Assembly: GCA_035995885.1 (NCBI GenBank)
Contig: DASYKC010000187.1
Span: 1 to 14,066, forward strand
Origin: Schlegelella_A sp035995885
GTDB taxonomy: Bacteria > Pseudomonadota > Gammaproteobacteria > Burkholderiales > Burkholderiaceae_C
Direction: 5' to 3'
DNA: 14,066 bases
A model generated the notes under the pieces. The model was not told the origin of the DNA, searched no databases, and saw only the letters and a list, made by a program, of their open reading frames with translations. Of the stretch, positions 1 through 6,216 are shown piece after piece; positions within the stretch are counted from its first letter, which is position 1; each line of letters opens with the position of its first letter. The translations under genes were made by a program, and so were the position numbers.

Positions 1-321
1 CCGACCAACGGCAACTTCGGCCTGCGCGGCAAGATGGACAAATGCACCTTCTGCGCCGGCGGCCCGGAAGTGCACGGCAGCGACGCCGAGTTCGAGAAGT
101 ACGGGCGCAACCGGCTTTCCGAAGGCAAGCTGCCGGCGTGCGCCGAGATGTGCTCGACCAAGGCGCTGCTCGGCGGCGACGGCGACGTCGTCGCCGACAT
201 CTTCAGGACGCGCGTCCTCAATCGCGGCAAGGGCAGCGAGGTCTGGGGCTGGGGCACCGCCTACGGCCGGCCGACGCAGGGCAAGCCGGGCGCGGCGCCC
301 GCCGAGGCGAAGAAGTCATGA
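1..321 (+). CDS. fdhB: Formate dehydrogenase iron-sulfur (beta) subunit, 3' part
   Basis: The frame is open from base 1, so the N-terminal part lies outside the window; 106 codons remain. The fragment shows ferredoxin-type cysteine spacing: CTFC at residues 15-18 of the fragment, a charged loop, then PACAEMCSTKALLGG. This matches the last cluster-binding region of the four-cluster [4Fe-4S] electron-transfer subunit of membrane formate dehydrogenases (FdnH/FdoH family). The subunit passes electrons from the molybdenum/tungsten catalytic subunit to the cytochrome b subunit. The C-terminal ~45 residues are hydrophilic and end in AEAKKS. The C-terminal membrane anchor known from E. coli FdnH is not seen, so this subunit probably docks through its partners. 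Its TGA overlaps the ATG of the next gene (ATGA at 318-321), which indicates translational coupling. The family assignment is firm; the exact subtype is less sure. Confidence 0.93.
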   Translation, partial: PTNGNFGLRGKMDKCTFCAGGPEVHGSDAEFEKYGRNRLSEGKLPACAEMCSTKALLGGDGDVVADIFRTRVLNRGKGSEVWGWGTAYGRPTQGKPGAAPAEAKKS

Positions 322-551
322 GGGCTGCCCGCCTGGTGCTCGTCCCGATCGTCGCCGTCACGTTCGTCGCCTGCGGTGAAAAGGTGCAGACGATTCCGGT
401 CGGTGCGGCGCAGAAGGAGCATGCACCGACCTGGCAGACCCAGGACGATCGTTTTCTCGCCCCGGGCTGGAAGCCGGGCAACGAGGCCAGCTGGAACGAT
501 CAGATGGCCAATCGCGCCCAGGCCCAGAACGACTACGCACCGCGCAAATGA
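318..551 (+). CDS. Small putative lipoprotein within formate dehydrogenase operon
   Basis: This 77-aa protein begins MRAARLVLVPIVAVTFVACG. That is a short positively charged start, a hydrophobic stretch and a cysteine at residue 19 that fits a lipobox, although Phe at -3 is atypical. The mature part is small and polar, with Trp/Gly/Asn motifs (FLAPGWKPGNEASWND), and ends in YAPRK. It overlaps the genes on both sides by 4 nt (ATGA at 318-321 and 548-551), so it is almost certainly translated together with the beta and gamma subunits. I know of no assigned function. Its fixed place between the two electron-transfer subunits suggests an accessory or structural role in the periplasmic or membrane complex, which is inference. 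The start is fixed by the ATGA overlap and the signal sequence. Confidence 0.85.
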   Translation: MRAARLVLVPIVAVTFVACGEKVQTIPVGAAQKEHAPTWQTQDDRFLAPGWKPGNEASWNDQMANRAQAQNDYAPRK

Positions 552-1771
552 GCTTCGGGGGTAACGCCATGCGAGCGAAGGTCGCGACGGCGGCGCTGGC
601 CGCGCTGCTGATGGCGCTCGCCAGCCCGGCGAGCGCGCAACAGGCGCCGCAACAGGCGCCCCGACAGGCGCCCGGTTCGACGCAGATTCTGGTCAGCCCG
701 GGCGACGGCCCGGCGACGCCGATCGTCGTCGCCCCCGGTACCACCACGACGATCACGACGACGACGCTGCCCGATCCGCAGCCCGGCGACAGCAACGCCC
801 AGCGCGCGCGCAGCCAGCCGCTCAACAACGCGCCGTTCTGGCGCGGTGTCCACGATTCGGGCAAGGCGCCCGGCTCGGTGAACAACCTGCAGATGGGCGA
901 GCGCGGCGTGCTGATCCAGCCGAGCACGACCTACCCGGGCACGCGGACGACGAGCGCGGGCGAAGCCTGGCGCCAGATCCGCAACTGGTGGATCATTCCC
1001 TACGGCGGCGCCCTCGTCGTCATCGTCGTCTTCGCGCTCGGCCTGTTCTACTGGGCCAAGGGTCCGATCGGCGGCCACGAGCCCGACACAGGCCGCGTCA
1101 TCGAGCGCTTCACCTACTTCGAGCGCGCCGCGCACTGGACCAACGCGATCGCCTTCTGCGTCCTCGCCGTCTCGGGCCTGGTGATGGCGTTCGGCAAGTT
1201 CGTGCTCCTGCCGCTGACCGGCGGGCTCCTGTTCGGCTGGCTCACCTGGGCGCTCAAGACCGCGCACAACTTCGCCGGCCCGCTGTTCGCGGTGTCGATG
1301 GTGATCGTCTTCCTGACCTTCGTCCGCAGCAGCTGGCCGAGCCGCGACGACCTGACGTGGGTCCGCAAGGGCGGCGGCCTCTTCGGCGGCGAGGAGCCGC
1401 CGTCGCATCGCTTCAACGCCGGCGAGAAGCTCGTGTTCTGGGGCGGCGTCGTCTTCCTCGGCCTGATCGTCATCGCCTCGGGCTTCGTCCTCGACAAGGT
1501 CGTTCCCGGCCTCGACATGACGCGCCCCGACATGCAGATCGCGCACATCGTCCATTCGATCGCGGCGATGCTCATCATCGTCGTCTTCCTCGGCCACATC
1601 TACCTCGGCACGATCGGCATGCGAGGCGCCTACCAGGGAATGAAGACCGGCTACGTCGACGAAGGCTGGGCGCGCGAGCATCACCGCCTCTGGTACGACG
1701 ACATCGCCGCCGGCAAGATCCCGGCGCAGCGGACCGTGCCGCAGGGCGGCACTGAGCAGCCCGCGGCCTAG
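548..1771 (+). CDS. fdhC: Formate dehydrogenase cytochrome b (gamma) subunit with N-terminal secreted extension
   Basis: The protein has 407 aa if it starts at the ATG in the ATGA overlap; an in-frame ATG at 569 (residue 8) is an alternative. Residues 8-30 look like a Sec signal peptide (cleavage near ASPASA/QQ). A Gln/Pro/Thr-rich, presumably periplasmic region of ~115 residues follows. The membrane part has helices at about 149-170, 198-220, 235-260, 294-316 and 331-355. Histidines that fit diheme ligation are H196 (RAAHWTN), H240 (KTAHNF), H336 and H350; the last two are 14 apart, as in E. coli FdnI. The subunit should pass electrons from the iron-sulfur subunit to quinone. It is much longer than FdnI/FdoI (about 210-220 aa) because of the N-terminal extension. 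It belongs to the same coupled operon as the beta subunit and the small lipoprotein. Confidence 0.93.
   Translation: MSFGGNAMRAKVATAALAALLMALASPASAQQAPQQAPRQAPGSTQILVSPGDGPATPIVVAPGTTTTITTTTLPDPQPGDSNAQRARSQPLNNAPFWRGVHDSGKAPGSVNNLQMGERGVLIQPSTTYPGTRTTSAGEAWRQIRNWWIIPYGGALVVIVVFALGLFYWAKGPIGGHEPDTGRVIERFTYFERAAHWTNAIAFCVLAVSGLVMAFGKFVLLPLTGGLLFGWLTWALKTAHNFAGPLFAVSMVIVFLTFVRSSWPSRDDLTWVRKGGGLFGGEEPPSHRFNAGEKLVFWGGVVFLGLIVIASGFVLDKVVPGLDMTRPDMQIAHIVHSIAAMLIIVVFLGHIYLGTIGMRGAYQGMKTGYVDEGWAREHHRLWYDDIAAGKIPAQRTVPQGGTEQPAA
638..673 (+). repeat. Three tandem 12-bp units in the gamma-subunit gene
   Basis: Three consecutive 12-bp units at 638-649, 650-661 and 662-673 differ at only one or two positions. 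They encode QQAP-QQAP-RQAP directly after the predicted signal peptide cleavage site. A Thr-rich run of ACN codons follows at about 739-765. Units of this kind can change copy number by slippage without breaking the frame. They probably form a flexible periplasmic linker. Confidence 0.8.
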
Positions 1772-1813
1772 CGCTCACGAGCAGCGGCCGGCACCACGCG
1801 AGAAGGAGATCCG

Positions 1814-2209
1814 ATGCGTCTTTCCACGTTTGCAACCTTCGCCGCGGCGGCCCTCGCCGCCGGCGTCGCGCTCGCCAAGCTGCCGCCGCTGCCCGACGAT
1901 GCCAAGGCGAAGGCCGCCGAGACAGCGAACAAGGCGGCGTGGACCGACAAGGTCGGCCTCTACCAGCTGTGCCAGTCGATGGACCGCGTCGCCGCGACCT
2001 ATCGCACGCATGCGGCCGCCGCCGGCCATGCCGCTTCGGCGCCGGAGCAGACGCCGCCCTGCGCTGATCCCGGTCCCTACGTCGCGGCCGTCACGCCGGC
2101 CGCGTCGAAGCCGCTCGAGTCGTCGGAGGCGCATTCGCCGGCGGGGACGGCGGTCAGCCCGCCGAGCAACAAGGCGACGTCGGCCGAGATGACGGGCCCG
2201 CGCAAATAA
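1814..2209 (+). CDS. Small periplasmic protein of unknown function in formate dehydrogenase operon
   Basis: This 131-aa protein has a clear Sec signal peptide (MRLSTFATFA... with likely cleavage after ALA, residue 21). The start is well supported by a strong Shine-Dalgarno (AAGGAG, 1803-1808) 5 nt before the ATG. The mature protein is Ala/Lys-rich, with one cysteine in YQLCQSMDRV and one in PPCADPGPYV, which could form a disulfide in the periplasm. It ends in a Pro/Ser-rich tail containing AHSPAGTA. I cannot assign a known domain. It follows the gamma-subunit gene by 42 bp and precedes fdhD directly, so a role in the extracytoplasmic formate dehydrogenase complex is a reasonable inference only. 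Its TAA at 2207-2209 overlaps the proposed AUA start of fdhD. Confidence 0.85.
   Translation: MRLSTFATFAAAALAAGVALAKLPPLPDDAKAKAAETANKAAWTDKVGLYQLCQSMDRVAATYRTHAAAAGHAASAPEQTPPCADPGPYVAAVTPAASKPLESSEAHSPAGTAVSPPSNKATSAEMTGPRK
2206..2209 (+). other. Putative non-canonical AUA start overlapping a stop (ATAA)
   Basis: ATA at 2206-2208 is in frame with fdhD and shares bases with the TAA (2207-2209) of the preceding gene. It takes the place that ATG holds in the ATGA junctions at 318-321 and 548-551. The product would begin (M)NPPTVRLTAARAPLTRE. Only a weak purine-rich stretch (GAGATGACGGG, about 2186-2196) precedes it. A base-calling error (G read as A) would look the same. Confidence 0.6.
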
Positions 2210-3051
2210 ATCCTCCCACCGTCCGGCTCACCGCGGCGCGCGCGCCGCTGACGCGCGAGATCGAAGTCCGCGACGAGTTCGGCGCGACGCGAACGATCTC
2301 GATCCCGGCGGAGCGTGCGCTGACGGTGTTCGTCGACAAGCGCGAGCTGGTCACGCTGATGACGCTCGGCGCCTTTCCCGAGCTCCTCGTCCTCGGCTAC
2401 CTGCGCAACCAGCGCCTCGTCGATCGCTGCGACGACATCGAGTCGATCACCGTCGACTGGGACGTCCACGCCGCGGCCGTCAAGACGCGCGCCGGCATCG
2501 AGCGCTTCGACGAGAAGACCGCCAAGCGCGTCGTCACGACCGGCTGCGGCCAGGGCACGGTCTTCGGCGACCTGATGGGCGAGCTCGATTCGATCAGCCT
2601 GCCGCCGGCGAGCGACGCGTCGGCGCGGCTGTCGCAGAGCGCGCTCTATCGCCTGCTCGACGCCGTCCGCCAGCAGGAGAGCACGTACAAGTCGGCCGGC
2701 TCGGTGCACGGCTGCGCGCTCTTCCGCCAGGGCGAGATGCTGACCTTCGTCGAGGACGTCGGCCGCCACAACGCGATCGACACGATCGCCGGCTGGATGT
2801 GGCTCAACGACATGAGCGGCGCCGACAAGATCTTCTACACGACCGGTCGGCTGACGAGCGAGATGGTGATCAAGTCGGCGCAGATGGGCGTGCCGATCGT
2901 CGTCTCGCGCAGCGGCATCACGCAGATGGGCCTCGAGCTCGCCGAGCGGCTCGGCCTGGCGCTCTTCGGTCGCGCCATGAACCGCCACTTCATCTGCTAC
3001 TGCGGCTTCGACCGCTTCGACGCCGAGCCCGAGCCGCCGCGCCCGGCGTGA
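2206..3051 (+). CDS. fdhD: FdhD sulfurtransferase/chaperone for formate dehydrogenase; apparent AUA start
   Basis: FdhD takes sulfur from a cysteine desulfurase and helps load the sulfurated bis-MGD cofactor into formate dehydrogenase. Family motifs are clear: TTGCG (C114), FVEDVGRHNAID, YTTGRLTSEMVIKSAQMGVPIVVSRSG. The E. coli CxxC loop is reduced to one cysteine (GCGQG), while the C-terminus carries a CYC motif (C264, C266). The reading frame is open from 2068. It contains no ATG, GTG or TTG before the GTG at 2326, which lies inside the first beta strand of the domain (ALTVFVDKREL). The only position giving a full-length product (281 aa, against 277 in E. coli) is ATA at 2206, overlapping the upstream TAA as ATAA. 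Upstream junctions in this operon are ATGA, so an ATG-to-ATA change is likely. CTG at 2248 is another possibility. Family certain; start uncertain. Confidence 0.9.
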   Translation: MNPPTVRLTAARAPLTREIEVRDEFGATRTISIPAERALTVFVDKRELVTLMTLGAFPELLVLGYLRNQRLVDRCDDIESITVDWDVHAAAVKTRAGIERFDEKTAKRVVTTGCGQGTVFGDLMGELDSISLPPASDASARLSQSALYRLLDAVRQQESTYKSAGSVHGCALFRQGEMLTFVEDVGRHNAIDTIAGWMWLNDMSGADKIFYTTGRLTSEMVIKSAQMGVPIVVSRSGITQMGLELAERLGLALFGRAMNRHFICYCGFDRFDAEPEPPRPA

Positions 3052-3072
3052 CCGGCCGATGCCGGCAGGGCC

Positions 3073-3321
3073 TCACTGCCGATGGTCGAACGGGCGGGCC
3101 GGGGCGGTCGCGTCGCTTCTGAAAACCGCAACGCCGAGGACCGGTTCGGCGGCGCTCGCATTCGCGTGCGCGGGCGTGGTCGCCAGCGCTTCGCTCGACC
3201 CGCCCGGGTAGGCCATCTCGCGAGCGTCGCTGCCGAGGACGGCAATCTCGCAGGCGCCGACGGTCAGCCCCAGACAGGAGGCGACGACCAGGAGACGAAG
3301 ACTGGAATCGAGCTGGATCAT
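3073..3321 (-). CDS. Small putative lipoprotein, 82 aa
   Basis: The ATG at 3321 is preceded by a perfect Shine-Dalgarno (CGGAGG on the minus strand, 3333-3328) at 6 nt spacing. This is the best ribosome site in the neighbourhood. The protein starts MIQLDSSLRLLVVASCLGLT, followed by VGACEIAVLG, which is a lipoprotein-type signal with C24 as the likely lipidated residue. The mature part is about 60 residues, low in complexity (Ala/Ser/Pro) and without a recognisable domain. It stops at 3073, 21 bp from the end of fdhD, which faces it, and lies 176 bp downstream of moeA on the same strand. I do not recognise the family. The gene is easy to miss because the frame stays open far upstream, through moeA in another register. 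The signal peptide plus SD make a real gene likely. Confidence 0.65.
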   Translation of the reverse strand: MIQLDSSLRLLVVASCLGLTVGACEIAVLGSDAREMAYPGGSSEALATTPAHANASAAEPVLGVAVFRSDATAPARPFDHRQ

Positions 3322-3327
3322 GCGCAA

Positions 3328-3333
3328 CCTCCG
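3328..3333 (-). promoter_or_regulatory. Strong Shine-Dalgarno for the 82-aa lipoprotein gene
   Basis: The minus strand reads CGGAGG, then TTGCGC, then ATG at 3321. This is full anti-SD complementarity at ideal spacing, and it decides the start of an otherwise doubtful small gene. Confidence 0.7.
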
Positions 3334-3432
3334 GACGTGGACTGGAACGAGGCGGGCGGCGAGTTGTCGCGGGATGCACCGCAACGCCCGACCGAGATGT
3401 CTTCCTGATCCAGTAAGCGGAATCCGGAGGTG

Positions 3433-3494
3433 AAAACCGCCATCGCCGCCCGGTGATCGCGGCGGCGCAAATTCCCGGCGCGGGCGACGCCCGC
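3433..3494 (-). terminator. Possible hairpins downstream of moeA
   Basis: Just after the moeA stop (3498-3500) the minus strand has a perfect 6-bp hairpin with a 3-nt loop (3494-3489 / 3485-3480). A second stem of 7 bp follows (3467-3461 / 3450-3444), and TTTT at 3436-3433 lies a few bases further on, after GGCGG. The U-run is short and separated from the stem, so intrinsic termination is plausible but weak. Confidence 0.3.
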
Positions 3495-3497
3495 ACG

Positions 3498-4784
3498 CTA
3501 CATCAGTCCGTCGAAGGGCAACACGTCGACGAGCTCGCCGGCGGCGACGTCGCCTTGTCCGTGCGGCAGGACCACGAGGCCGTTGGCCTCGCTCATGCTG
3601 CGCAGGATTCCCGAGCCCTGCGAGCCGGTGATCCTGACCTGCCAGTCGCCGCTCGACGAGCGCGTGACGACGCCGCGCTGGTACTCGGTCCGGCCCGCCT
3701 TCTTGCGGATCGCTTCGACGCTGGCGGCGCGCAAGGCAGGCAGCGGCGCGGCCGAGGCGCCGCTCATCGCCAGCAGCGCGTCGCGAACGAGCGCGTAGAA
3801 CGTCACCATCACGGCGACCGGATTGCCCGGCAGGCCGAACAGGATCGCCTCGCGGCCGCCGCGCTCGATGCGGCCGATCGCCATCGGCCGGCCGGGCCGC
3901 ATCGCGATGCGCCAGAACAGGACGTCGCCGAGCTCGGCCATCACCGCCTTGGTGTGATCGGCCTCGCCGACGCTGACGCCGCCGGACGTGATCACCGCGT
4001 CGGCGGCGTCGGCGGCGACGCGAAAGGCAGCGGCGAGCGCGGCCGGCTCGTCGCGGACGACGCCGAGGTCGAGCACCTCGACGCCGAGCCGCTGCAGCAT
4101 CGCCCAGAGCGTGTAGCGGTTGCTGTCGTAGACCGAGCCGGCGTCGAGCGTCTCGCCGACCGATCGCAGCTCGTTGCCGGTCGAGAAGAAGGCGACACGC
4201 AGGCGCCGGAAGACGGCGACCTCGGCGGCGCCGAGCGAGGCGAGCAGGCCGAGATCGGCGGGGCGGACGATGCGACCGGCAGCGAGCGCGACTTCGCCGC
4301 GCGCGAGGTCCTCGCCGGCGCGGCGCCGGTTGGCGCCCGGACGCACGACGCCGGCGGGAACGCGGACGACGTCGCCGTCGACGCGAGCGAATTCCTGCGG
4401 CACGACGGTGTCGAGTCCGGCCGGCATGACGGCGCCGGTCATGATGCGGACGCACGCGCGCGCGCCGACTTCGCCCGCGAAGCGGCCGCCGGCGAAGCCG
4501 GCACCGGCGACCGTGAACGTGCTCTCGGCCGTCGCGTCGAGCTCGTCGGCGCGCAGCGCGTAGCCGTCCATCGCCGAGTTGTCGTGCGACGGCACGTCGA
4601 TCGCCGAGACGACGTCGTCGGCGAGGACGCGGCCGAGGGCCGAGCGCAGCGCCACCTTCTCGACTGCCTGCACGCGCGGCACGAGGCGGGCGATGAACTC
4701 CTGCGCCTGCGCCACCGGCAGCGCTTTCGGGTCGTAGCCGGCGACGCACGAGGCGATCTCCTGCAGCGAGGCGCGATCGGTCAT
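3498..4784 (-). CDS. moeA: MoeA molybdopterin molybdenumtransferase
   Basis: This 428-aa protein is of normal length for MoeA, which inserts molybdate (or tungstate) into adenylylated molybdopterin. Family motifs visible in order are DNSAMDGYALRADEL (68-82), IMTGAVMPAGLDTVVPQE (114-131), SGGVSVGEADHTK (267-279, with K279 matching the conserved active-site lysine), GLPGNPVAVMVTF (317-329) and a C-terminal domain with SQGSGILRSMSEANGL (388-403). The middle domain (about 190-335) has the MoaB/Mog-like fold signature. The start ATG at 4784 overlaps the mobA stop (ATGA at 4784-4781), so mobA and moeA are translationally coupled. The longer upstream open frame is a shadow of mobA. MoeA works directly before MobA in making bis-MGD, the cofactor the formate dehydrogenase in this window needs. 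The enzyme could equally handle tungsten, given the adjacent TupBC-type transporter. Confidence 0.96.
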   Translation of the reverse strand: MTDRASLQEIASCVAGYDPKALPVAQAQEFIARLVPRVQAVEKVALRSALGRVLADDVVSAIDVPSHDNSAMDGYALRADELDATAESTFTVAGAGFAGGRFAGEVGARACVRIMTGAVMPAGLDTVVPQEFARVDGDVVRVPAGVVRPGANRRRAGEDLARGEVALAAGRIVRPADLGLLASLGAAEVAVFRRLRVAFFSTGNELRSVGETLDAGSVYDSNRYTLWAMLQRLGVEVLDLGVVRDEPAALAAAFRVAADAADAVITSGGVSVGEADHTKAVMAELGDVLFWRIAMRPGRPMAIGRIERGGREAILFGLPGNPVAVMVTFYALVRDALLAMSGASAAPLPALRAASVEAIRKKAGRTEYQRGVVTRSSSGDWQVRITGSQGSGILRSMSEANGLVVLPHGQGDVAAGELVDVLPFDGLM

Positions 4785-5374
4785 TGCTGCAGTTGCCGCA
4801 GCTCGGCGAGCGTGTTGGCGTTGACGAATGCCTGCGCGTCGTCGAACTCGACGGCGACCTGGCGCAGCGTCGCCGTCCAGGCGTCGATCTTGCGGCGACC
4901 GCCGGTCGTGAAGCGGACCAGGCTCTCCATCACGGTCGCGCGCATCAGGCAGAAGACGGGCTGCAGGCGCAGCTCGCCGTCCTCGCGCGTCGCCGCCATC
5001 GCGATCTCGGCGTCGTCGGCATCGAGGCGCGCGGCGAGGCGGGCGACGAGATCGGCGGGGAAGAGCGGCGAGTCGCACGGCACCGTCGCGAGGTACGGCG
5101 TCGCGCAGTGCTCGAGGCCGGTGAGGAAGCCGGCGAGCGGGCCGGGATAGTCGGGCAGGACGTCGGGCCAGACCGGCACGCCCATCGATTCGTAGGCGCC
5201 GAGGTTGCGGTTGGCGTTGATCATCACCTCGCCGACCTGCGGCGCGAGGCGCAGCAGCGCGTGCATCGCCAGCGGCATGCCGAGGTGCGCCTGCAGGCCC
5301 TTGTCGACCCCACCCATGCGGCTGCCGCGGCCGCCGGCGAGGATGAGACCGGTGATGTGGCTGGTGTCGATCAT
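4781..5374 (-). CDS. mobA: MobA molybdenum cofactor guanylyltransferase
   Basis: MobA attaches GMP from GTP to Mo/W-molybdopterin to give the guanine dinucleotide cofactor used by DMSO-reductase-family enzymes such as formate dehydrogenase. With the start at 5374 the product has 197 aa, close to E. coli MobA (194). The nucleotide-binding loop is LAGGRGSRMGGVDKGL (12-27). Further motifs are PDYPGPLAG (74-82), VPCDSP (98-103, metal/GTP region) and FVNANT (183-188). An in-frame ATG at 5416 would add 14 residues (MGCAYTRPRHDDAP) before MIDTSHITG. I prefer the inner start because the family domain begins just after it, but neither start has a good SD. The gene is divergent from tupB and overlaps moeA by 4 nt. 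Confidence 0.95.
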   Translation of the reverse strand: MIDTSHITGLILAGGRGSRMGGVDKGLQAHLGMPLAMHALLRLAPQVGEVMINANRNLGAYESMGVPVWPDVLPDYPGPLAGFLTGLEHCATPYLATVPCDSPLFPADLVARLAARLDADDAEIAMAATREDGELRLQPVFCLMRATVMESLVRFTTGGRRKIDAWTATLRQVAVEFDDAQAFVNANTLAELRQLQQ

Positions 5375-5476
5375 CGGCGCGTCGTCGTGTCTCGGCCGAG
5401 TGTAGGCGCAGCCCATAATCGTTCGCGCCGACGCCCCGCGCCGCGCTTCTCAGAGAGCCTCGAAGACGTCCCCGCC

Positions 5477-5506
5477 ATGAGCGTCCACCGAACCGATCCG
5501 CGTTGA
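5477..5506 (+). other. Nine-codon upstream ORF overlapping the tupB start
   Basis: ATG at 5477 opens a short ORF, MSVHRTDPR, whose TGA (5504-5506) overlaps the TTG start of tupB as TTGA. Translation of it could couple to, or tune, initiation at the weak TTG. A putative -10 hexamer CATAAT lies at 5414-5419, but no matching -35 is seen. Expression has not been shown. Confidence 0.35.
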
Positions 5507-6216
5507 GCGCTGTCGCCGAAAGCATCGCCACCGCGTTCAGGCTCATCGGCGACGCCGATCCGGCGCTGGTCCGCACCGTCGCCCTCTCGTTCGCGGTCAG
5601 CGGCGGCGCCTGCCTCGCCGCGGCGTGGCTCGGCCTGCTCGGCGGCGCCTGGCTCGCGTCGGCGCGCTTCCGCGGCCGCCGCGTCGTCCTCCTCGGCCTC
5701 GACACCCTGCTCGCCCTGCCGTCGGTCGTCGTCGGCCTCGTCGTCTACCTGGGCTTTTCGCGCAGCGGCCCGCTCGGCGCGTGGGGCATCCTGTTCACGC
5801 CGACGGCGATGGTGATCGCGCAGACCCTCCTCGTCCTGCCGATCGTCGCCGCGCTGTCGCGCCAGGTCGTCGCCGACGCGCTGCGCGAAGGCGGCGACCA
5901 GCTGCGCTCGATGGGCGCGGGCCGGCTGCTCTCGGCGCTGCTCATGCTGCTGCACGAGCGCTGGGCGGTCGCGACCCTGCTGCTCGCCGCGTTCGGCCGC
6001 GCGATCTCCGAGGTCGGCGCGGTGATGATCGTCGGCGGCAACATCGACGGCGTCACGCGCGTCATGACGACGGCGATCGCGCTCGAGACGAGCAAGGGCG
6101 ACCTGCCGCTCGCGCTCGCGCTCGGCATCGTCCTGCTGACCGTGGTCGCCCTGATCAACGCCGTGATCGCGCTGATCTCGCACGGGCGCGGCGTGGCGGC
6201 GGCGGAGTGGCGCTGA
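5503..6216 (+). CDS. tupB: ABC transporter permease, tungstate (TupB) type
   Basis: This 237-aa integral membrane protein has about five to six hydrophobic segments (roughly 21-50, 61-85, 97-118, 150-165, 170-180, 204-227). The cytoplasmic coupling region is EGGDQLRSMGAGRLLSALLM and the nearby motif is AFGRAISEVGAVMIVGGN. LGFSRSGPLGAWGILFTPTAMVIAQ resembles TupB tungstate permeases more than ModB. The start is TTG at 5503. It is the first start codon after the in-frame stop at 5416-5418, and no ATG or GTG is available at the N-terminus. The gene overlaps tupC (TGATG at 6214-6218). No periplasmic binding protein gene (tupA) is in the window. Its place between moeA/mobA and mobB supports Mo/W oxyanion import. 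The substrate (tungstate against molybdate) is inferred from sequence resemblance and context. Confidence 0.85.
   Translation: MSAVAESIATAFRLIGDADPALVRTVALSFAVSGGACLAAAWLGLLGGAWLASARFRGRRVVLLGLDTLLALPSVVVGLVVYLGFSRSGPLGAWGILFTPTAMVIAQTLLVLPIVAALSRQVVADALREGGDQLRSMGAGRLLSALLMLLHERWAVATLLLAAFGRAISEVGAVMIVGGNIDGVTRVMTTAIALETSKGDLPLALALGIVLLTVVALINAVIALISHGRGVAAAEWR

Noticed and set aside
2326..3051. GTG 2326 as the true fdhD start
   Set aside because: It would cut the first conserved strand of the FdhD domain and remove about 40 residues that translate into sensible sequence (TISIPAERALTVFVDKREL).
3063..3081. Hairpin CGGCAG/CTGCCG between fdhD and the small lipoprotein gene as a terminator
   Set aside because: The 6-bp stem is perfect, but there is no T-run on either side in either direction, and it overlaps the end of the lipoprotein gene.
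3453..5150. Long plus-strand ORF (565 codons) across moeA and mobA
   Set aside because: Its product is Arg/Asp/Ala-rich low-complexity text with no domain, while the minus strand encodes clear MoeA and MobA. It is a high-GC antisense shadow.
5411..5425. ModE-type operator or Moco riboswitch in the mobA/tupB divergent region
   Set aside because: Only a CATAATCG fragment is seen. There is no inverted repeat of the ModE type and no structured leader long enough for a Moco riboswitch.
3498..5705. MoeA as a 735-aa protein
   Set aside because: The extra N-terminal region is the out-of-frame shadow of mobA and tupB, and MoeA's own ATG at 4784 overlaps the mobA stop.
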